In this document: piece by piece, positions 1 to 3,290 of the stretch
How the letters are laid out: each line of letters opens with the position of its first letter
Numbering within the stretch: position 1 is the stretch's first letter
Origin: an uncultured bacterium
GTDB taxonomy: Bacteria; Pseudomonadota; Alphaproteobacteria; SP197
Length of the DNA stretch: 6,188 nt
Direction: 5' to 3'
Assembly: GCA_938014945.1 (NCBI GenBank)
Contig: CALLQH010000326.1
Span: 1 to 6,188, forward strand
Program-made: the position numbers and the translations under genes
The notes under the pieces: model-generated
The model's database searches: none
What the model saw: the letters and a program-made list of their open reading frames with translations, nothing else
Told to the model about the DNA's origin: nothing

Positions 1-147
1 ATGGAAGCACGTCCCCGCGCCCGGTGCGTCGGCGAGCAACGTCGCCAGCATACCGGCCGTGCCGGACTCGGCGGTGACGATGGCGAGCGCTTTCTCCTCG
101 GCGCGCTGGACGACGGCGCAAGCCTTCTTGTCGAGCTTCGATGACAT
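1..147 (-). CDS. CinA-family protein (nicotinamide-nucleotide amidohydrolase type), N-terminal part only
   Basis: The minus strand reads ATG at 147-145 and stays open for 49 codons to base 1, where the gene leaves the window. The visible protein begins MSSKLDKKACAVVQRAEEKA and continues through a TAESGTAGML stretch at residues 25-34, then LLADAPGAG. This matches the start of the CinA C-terminal domain (PF02464), whose hallmark is AESCTGG/AESCTAG with the serine (here Ser28) as expected nucleophile. Members deamidate nicotinamide mononucleotide in NAD recycling, in the cytoplasm. The motif sits close to the start codon, as in stand-alone PncC-like proteins of about 160 residues, so this is probably not the long two-domain CinA. 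The usual Cys after the Ser is Gly29 here. No strong Shine-Dalgarno is visible; the best is GGGA just upstream. The family call is fairly firm; enzymatic activity cannot be judged from 49 residues. Confidence 0.8.
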   Translation of the reverse strand, partial: MSSKLDKKACAVVQRAEEKALAIVTAESGTAGMLATLLADAPGAGTCFH

Positions 148-211
148 GATCCCAGAACGGATGGAGGGGCACGGGCGTTCCTTGGTCCTGGCAACCATCG
201 GGGTCCGTCAC
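148..211. promoter_or_regulatory. Divergent intergenic gap, presumed to hold promoters for both flanking genes
   Basis: These 64 bases separate the start codon of the minus-strand CinA-type gene from the chosen start of the plus-strand DUF421 gene. Two divergent transcription units must draw at least part of their promoters from here or from inside each other's 5' ends. I see no convincing -35/-10 pair. The only -35-like hexamer is TTGGTC at 182-187, with no matching -10. A GGGG run at 200-203 could serve as a weak ribosome-binding site for the ATG at 212. The call is based on gene layout, not on a motif. Confidence 0.35.
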
Positions 212-700
212 ATGAGCATCGACTGGAACGGCATCTTCGTCCCGAGCCTGGGCCTCGCCGAGGTCTTCGTGCGCGGCACGCTCATCTACCTGGCGCTGTT
301 CGCCATTCTGCGCTTCATCGCCCGCCGTCAGGCGGGGCAGTTCGGACCGGCCGACCTGCTCGTCATCGTGCTGATCGCGGACGCGGCGCAGAACGGGCTC
401 GGCAAGGACTACGGGTCGGTCACCGAGGCCGTCGTGCTGGTGCTCACCATCGTGTTCTGGGAGTACGTGATCGACTGGCTGGCGTGGCGCTTCCCGGCAT
501 TGCGGCCGGTGCTCACCGCGCCGTCGCTGACGCTGATCGAGAACGGGCGTTTCGTGGGCGCGGCGCTGCGCCACGAGATGCTGAGCGAGGACGAGCTGAT
601 GGGGCAGCTCCGCGAGAAGGAGATCGAGGACGTGCGCGAGGTGCGCCTCGCGCGCCTCGAAGGCGACGGCCGCATCAGCGTCCTGAAGCGGAAGGCGTGA
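212..700 (+). CDS. DUF421 / YetF-type small inner-membrane protein
   Basis: A 162-residue protein with the layout of the DUF421 family (PF04239, YetF-like). Hydrophobic segments lie at about residues 18-37, 47-60 and 70-91. A soluble C-terminal domain follows (about 100-160), which begins SLTLIENGRFVGAALRHEML and runs through DELMGQLREKEIEDV and VRLARLEGDGRISVL. These are the typical YetF features: a Leu-Ile-x-x-Gly turn, an acidic helix, then a strand pair ending in D-G-x-I-S-V. The C-terminal domain should be cytoplasmic. The biochemical role of the family is unknown; Bacillus relatives are linked to spore and envelope properties. The frame is open upstream to a GTG at 59, but that extension would run over the divergent CinA-type gene, and its residues do not look like YetF. 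ATG 212 puts the first membrane segment where the family has it; ATG 146 and 161 are alternatives. Length is normal for the short proteobacterial form. Confidence 0.85.
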   Translation: MSIDWNGIFVPSLGLAEVFVRGTLIYLALFAILRFIARRQAGQFGPADLLVIVLIADAAQNGLGKDYGSVTEAVVLVLTIVFWEYVIDWLAWRFPALRPVLTAPSLTLIENGRFVGAALRHEMLSEDELMGQLREKEIEDVREVRLARLEGDGRISVLKRKA

Positions 701-715
701 CGCGCCTGCCCTTTT

Positions 716-845
716 TGTCATCCCGGCCGAGCGGCATAGCCGCGAGAGCCGGGACCCAGGTTATGTTCGCGACGTTGGCGTCTGTGGCCCTGGGTCCCGG
801 CTCTGCGTGGCGTCGCCGCCGCGCCGCCACTTGGCCGGGATGACA
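716..845. repeat. Nested inverted repeat (long imperfect palindrome), interspersed-repeat type
   Basis: Two pairs of perfectly complementary arms are nested. The outer pair is TGTCATCCCGGCC (716-728) with its reverse complement at 833-845, 13 bp. The inner pair is AGAGCCGGGACCCAGG (745-760) with its reverse complement at 789-804, 16 bp. The inner loop is 28 bases (761-788). Between outer and inner arms the match is partial, with GAGCGGC opposite AAGTGGC and one side longer. A single-stranded copy would fold into a long two-part stem. There is no transposase and no U-run after the stem; a T-run lies before it at 712-716. It therefore looks more like a REP/MITE-like interspersed palindrome than a classic intrinsic terminator. 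Similar TCATCCCGGCC-type palindromes are common between genes in alphaproteobacteria. Confidence 0.85.
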
Positions 846-865
846 CGTGGTGCGGAGGGAGGTGC

Positions 866-888
866 GGACGGAGTTCGTCCTTCCTTTT
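866..888 (+). terminator. Weak terminator-like hairpin downstream of the DUF421 gene
   Basis: GGACG (866-870) and CGTCC (876-880) form a 5-bp stem around a 5-base loop and are followed at once by TTCCTTTT (881-888). The order stem then T-rich tail fits an intrinsic terminator on the plus strand. The stem is short, the T-run is interrupted by two C residues, and the hairpin is 166 bases past the DUF421 stop codon. It may be chance. Confidence 0.25.
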
Positions 889-894
889 CCCCGG

Positions 895-940
895 CTTCCC
901 CCTCCCCCTTGTGGGGAGGGGTTAGGGGTGGGGGGACTCC
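895..940 (+). repeat. C/G-rich palindromic repeat unit, copy 1
   Basis: The unit consists of a small perfect hairpin, CCCCTCCCC (899-907) and GGGGAGGGG (913-921) around the loop CTTGT. A G-rich tail GTTAGGGGTGGGGGGACTCC follows (921-940). The same hairpin-plus-tail layout recurs in reverse at 957-992 and directly at 3186-3226, so this is a dispersed repeat family, not just a GC-rich patch. CTTGTGGGGAGGGGTTAGGG-type elements are frequent intergenic repeats in Hyphomicrobiales genomes. Confidence 0.8.
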
Positions 941-956
941 CAACGCAAGCGCTGCG

Positions 957-992
957 GATCCCCCCTCCTAGCCTCCCCCACAAGGGGGGAGG
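957..992 (-). repeat. C/G-rich palindromic repeat unit, copy 2 (inverted relative to copy 1)
   Basis: Read on the minus strand, this segment begins CCTCCCCCCTTGTGGGGGAG (992-973), continues GCTAGGAGGGGGGATCC, and aligns with copy 1 across hairpin and tail. Its own stem is CCTCCCCC (972-979) with GGGGGAGG (985-992) around ACAAG. Copies 1 and 2 point toward each other with the tails inward, about 16 bases apart (941-956). They therefore make a larger inverted repeat spanning roughly 899-992, 50 bp before the stop codon of the minus-strand gene. The core differs from copy 1 (GCTAGGAG against GTTAGGGG), so the pair is old enough to have diverged, or came from two subfamilies. Confidence 0.75.
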
Positions 993-1042
993 AACAGCGG
1001 GGAGAATTACGCGACAGGGCCCTCAAAGGTGAGGAAGGCGGG

Positions 1043-3163
1043 TCAGCGGCCTTCGCGCCACCAGGCCATGGCCATCAGCGCCAGCAGGGCGGACAGCGCC
1101 AGGAACCCGGTGAACATCGGAGTCAGCTTGACGCCCTTGGTCACGTAGGCTTCGCGGTCGCGCAGGCCCATCCAGCCGGAGCCCGCCAGCACGCGCGCGC
1201 CCGACATCAGAGAGACGCGCGGCAGCGTCACGTCGGCGCCGGCGCTCGCCGCATTCGTGCGCGTCCAGAACACGCCGCCGCCGGTCTGCTCGATCAAGGG
1301 CTTCAGCTTGCCGTCCGTGGCCACCACCTCGCTCATCTCGCGAGGGTCCTCGATGCCGGCGTGCGCGACGGCCGTCAGCGGTCCCGAGGGCGCCGTGCTC
1401 TCGGCCTTGTAGAGGCCGGGCAGCTTGACATCGAGGGTCGTCTTCCACACGCCGGGGCGCTCGCGCTCCAGCGTCACCTCGCTGCGCTCGCCGCCGGGGC
1501 CGGAGACGACCACGGGGGCCACGCTGTCCTCCAGCGTGCGCCGCTCGAGCGTGAGCTTCAGGCCGCGCGCGGTGGCGACAAGGCGCTCCTCCTCGAGGTC
1601 CGGCTCCTTCATCAGCCAGTGCGAGAGGCGGCGCAGGAGGTCGGTGTGCGGGCCGCCGCCGTCGTAGCCGCGCGCCCACAGCCAGGCGTGGTCGGAGGTG
1701 AGCAGCGCCACGCGGCCGTTGCCCTTGCGGTCGAGCACGAGCAGGGGCTGGCTCTCGGCGCCCTGCATCACGACGCGGCCGCGGTCGGGGCGCACCTCGG
1801 CCTGGCGGAACCAGTGGCCCCAGGTCGGCGGGCGAGCCGATTCCAGGGCGTTGGCGCCCTGCAGGTTCTGGGTCACCGGATGGCGGAAGCCCTCATCGGT
1901 GATGCGGGCGCGGAACGGCTCCTCGATCACGCGGCCGGTCGGCGCCGCCGGCAGGATCGGCGACAGCGGCGTGCGGTAGAGGCTCGTCAGGCCCGCGTAG
2001 TCGTCGCCGGCTGCGACGAGGACGGCGCCGCCGTGGCCTTCCACGTAGCGGGCGATGTTGTCGTAGTAGGCGAGCTGCAGGATGCCGCGGTGCTCGTAGC
2101 GGTCGAAGATGATCAGGTCGAAGTCGCGGATCTTGTCCGAGAACAGCTCCTTGGTCGGGAAGGCGATCAGCGAGAGCTGGTTGATCGGCGTGCCGTCCTG
2201 CTTCTCGGGCGGACGCAGAATGGTGAAGTGCACGAGGTCGACGGCGGCGTCCGACTTCAGGAGGTTGCGCCAGGTGCGCTCGCCGGCGTGGGGCTCGCCG
2301 GAGACGAGCAGCACGCGCAGGTTCTCGCGCACGCCCTCGGCGACGATGACGACGCGGTTGTTGGCCGGCGTCAGCTCGCCGGGCGCGGTCTCGAGCTCGA
2401 CCTCGAGGATGTTGGTGCCCGCGTGCGGGAACGGCATCTCGATCGACACGTGCTCGTTGATGCCCGCCGTGCGCAGCTCGTCGGGGCGTCCCTCGCGGCG
2501 CACGCGCAGCGATACCGGGCTGCCCGAGCCGGCGCCGCGTCCCGCCTCGCGCACGGCGACCTTGATGTCGCGCGACTGGCCGACGAGGCCGTAGCGCGGC
2601 GCCTCGATGGTCTCGATGCGGCGGTCGAACTCGTTCGGCGTGCCGGTGAGGAGGGTGTGCACCGGCGCGTCGAAGCCGAGGGCGGCCGTGGATTTCGGGA
2701 TGTCGTGGATCTGTCCGTCGGTGATGAGAACCACACCGGCGATGCGGTCGGGCGGCGTCGAGGTCAGCGCGGAGTTGAGCGCGGCGAAGAGCTGCGTGCC
2801 CTGGGCGGAGGTGCCGTCGCCCTTGGCCGAGGTCGCCCACTTGATCTCGAGGTTCTTGATCTTGCCGAGGCGCTGCTCGAGCTCGGCGCGGATGGCGGCC
2901 TTCTGCTCGGGGCGCTTGTCGAGAGCCTGGCTCGTGCTCTCGTCGACGACGACGAGGGCGATGTTGGCGAGGCTCTCGCGCTCCTCCTCGCGCAGCGTCG
3001 GGTTCAAGAGCGCGGCGAGGAGGGCGGCGAGGGCCGCGCCGCGCCACAGCGCGCCGCGGCTCCTGCGGAACAGGAGGACGGCGACGAGCAGCAACGCAAG
3101 CACCGCCGCCGCCCAGATCAGCGGCAGCGGAACCAACGGTGCGAACTCGATCGACCAGCTCAT
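1043..3163 (-). CDS. Membrane-anchored VWA-like / glutamine-amidotransferase-like protein (non-catalytic), second gene of the BatA-DUF4159 operon
   Basis: A 706-residue protein. Two N-terminal membrane segments (about 14-32 and 42-53) and one at the C-terminus (about 682-700, ending WWREGR) suggest a large domain outside the cytoplasm. A VWA-like fold follows the second segment: VVVDESTSQ carries a full DxSxS metal-site motif (Asp74, Ser76, Ser78), with the expected Thr in QGTQLFAAL (Thr123) and ITDG at 147-150. A beta-rich stretch (about 185-275) leads to a class-I glutamine-amidotransferase-like region (about 282-520), with LRVLLVSGE, FDLIIFDRYE, ARYVEGHGGAVLV and TSDHAWLWARG. The HWLMKEPDLEEE motif (515-526) and a further beta-rich part follow. 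Homologues are often labelled glutamine amidotransferase, but the protein has no cysteine, so that activity is excluded. ATG 3163 is supported by AAGGA seven bases upstream. It lies 127 bp behind the DUF4159 gene, probably co-transcribed. Function is inferred: partner of a MoxR-type AAA+ system. Confidence 0.85.
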   Translation of the reverse strand: MSWSIEFAPLVPLPLIWAAAVLALLLVAVLLFRRSRGALWRGAALAALLAALLNPTLREEERESLANIALVVVDESTSQALDKRPEQKAAIRAELEQRLGKIKNLEIKWATSAKGDGTSAQGTQLFAALNSALTSTPPDRIAGVVLITDGQIHDIPKSTAALGFDAPVHTLLTGTPNEFDRRIETIEAPRYGLVGQSRDIKVAVREAGRGAGSGSPVSLRVRREGRPDELRTAGINEHVSIEMPFPHAGTNILEVELETAPGELTPANNRVVIVAEGVRENLRVLLVSGEPHAGERTWRNLLKSDAAVDLVHFTILRPPEKQDGTPINQLSLIAFPTKELFSDKIRDFDLIIFDRYEHRGILQLAYYDNIARYVEGHGGAVLVAAGDDYAGLTSLYRTPLSPILPAAPTGRVIEEPFRARITDEGFRHPVTQNLQGANALESARPPTWGHWFRQAEVRPDRGRVVMQGAESQPLLVLDRKGNGRVALLTSDHAWLWARGYDGGGPHTDLLRRLSHWLMKEPDLEEERLVATARGLKLTLERRTLEDSVAPVVVSGPGGERSEVTLERERPGVWKTTLDVKLPGLYKAESTAPSGPLTAVAHAGIEDPREMSEVVATDGKLKPLIEQTGGGVFWTRTNAASAGADVTLPRVSLMSGARVLAGSGWMGLRDREAYVTKGVKLTPMFTGFLALSALLALMAMAWWREGR

Positions 3164-3170
3164 GTCTTCG

Positions 3171-3175
3171 TCCTT
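3171..3175 (-). promoter_or_regulatory. Ribosome-binding site of the VWA/GATase-like gene
   Basis: On the minus strand AAGGA stands seven bases before the ATG at 3163-3161. It is the clearest Shine-Dalgarno sequence in the window and fixes the start of the downstream gene. It means the second gene can be translated independently despite the 127-bp gap behind the DUF4159 stop codon. Confidence 0.75.
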
Positions 3176-3185
3176 GCGCGTCGCG

Positions 3186-3226
3186 CTCCCTTCCCCTGGT
3201 GGGGAGGGTTAGGGTGGGGGGATTCC
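3186..3226 (+). repeat. C/G-rich palindromic repeat unit, copy 3, inside the operon
   Basis: The segment reads CTCCCTTCCCCTGGTGGGGA (3186-3205), then GGGTTAGGGTGGGGGGATTCC. It aligns with copy 1 in the same orientation, differing by a shorter C-run, CTGGT in place of CTTGT, and single G deletions on both sides of TTAGGG. The local stem is imperfect (CCCTTCCCC against GGGGAGGG). It lies in the 127-bp gap between the DUF4159 gene and its downstream neighbour, just upstream of that gene's ribosome-binding site. In the transcript it would appear as its reverse complement and could fold, affecting stability or read-through between the two cistrons; that effect is inference. The rest of the gap, 3227-3290, shows nothing recognisable. 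Confidence 0.75.
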
Positions 3227-3290
3227 AGACCATGTCGTTTTCGTTCTCCTCGCGCGGACGCCGTTGTGTGTAAGTCGTCCGTGCGGTTGC

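Larger units (their letters stand above)
701..1042. other. Gene-free convergent intergenic region filled with repeats
   Basis: This 342-bp stretch lies between the stop of the plus-strand DUF421 gene and the stop of the minus-strand VWA/GATase-like gene. I find no credible coding sequence in it: the open frames here translate to Arg/Pro/Gly-rich peptides that follow the repeats. Most of it is repeat material, namely a nested inverted repeat at 716-845 and two facing C/G-rich units at 895-940 and 957-992. Base composition between them includes a pyrimidine-rich run at about 879-908. Sitting between two convergent 3' ends, it is a tolerated landing place for repeats and may also end transcription from both sides. 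Confidence 0.8.

Noticed and set aside
59..211. N-terminal extension of the DUF421 protein back to GTG 59
   Set aside because: The extra residues do not resemble the family and would overlap the divergent CinA-type coding region. ATG 212 gives the normal family length.
701..860. The 716-845 palindrome as a classic Rho-independent terminator
   Set aside because: On neither strand does a U-run follow the stem. The T-run at 712-716 comes before the stem on the plus strand and reads as A on the minus strand.
895..992. CRISPR array or insertion-sequence ends
   Set aside because: There are only two copies in opposite orientation, with no regular spacers, no transposase and no target-site duplication that I can see.
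847..1032. Small open frames in the convergent intergenic region
   Set aside because: Their peptides simply translate the repeats (Pro-Pro-Pro, Gly-Gly-Gly runs), and they have no ribosome-binding site or domain.
1893..3233. A 446-codon minus-strand frame overlapping the 706-residue gene
   Set aside because: Arg/Pro-rich shadow in another frame. Its apparent beginning is translation of the C/G-rich repeat at 3186-3226.
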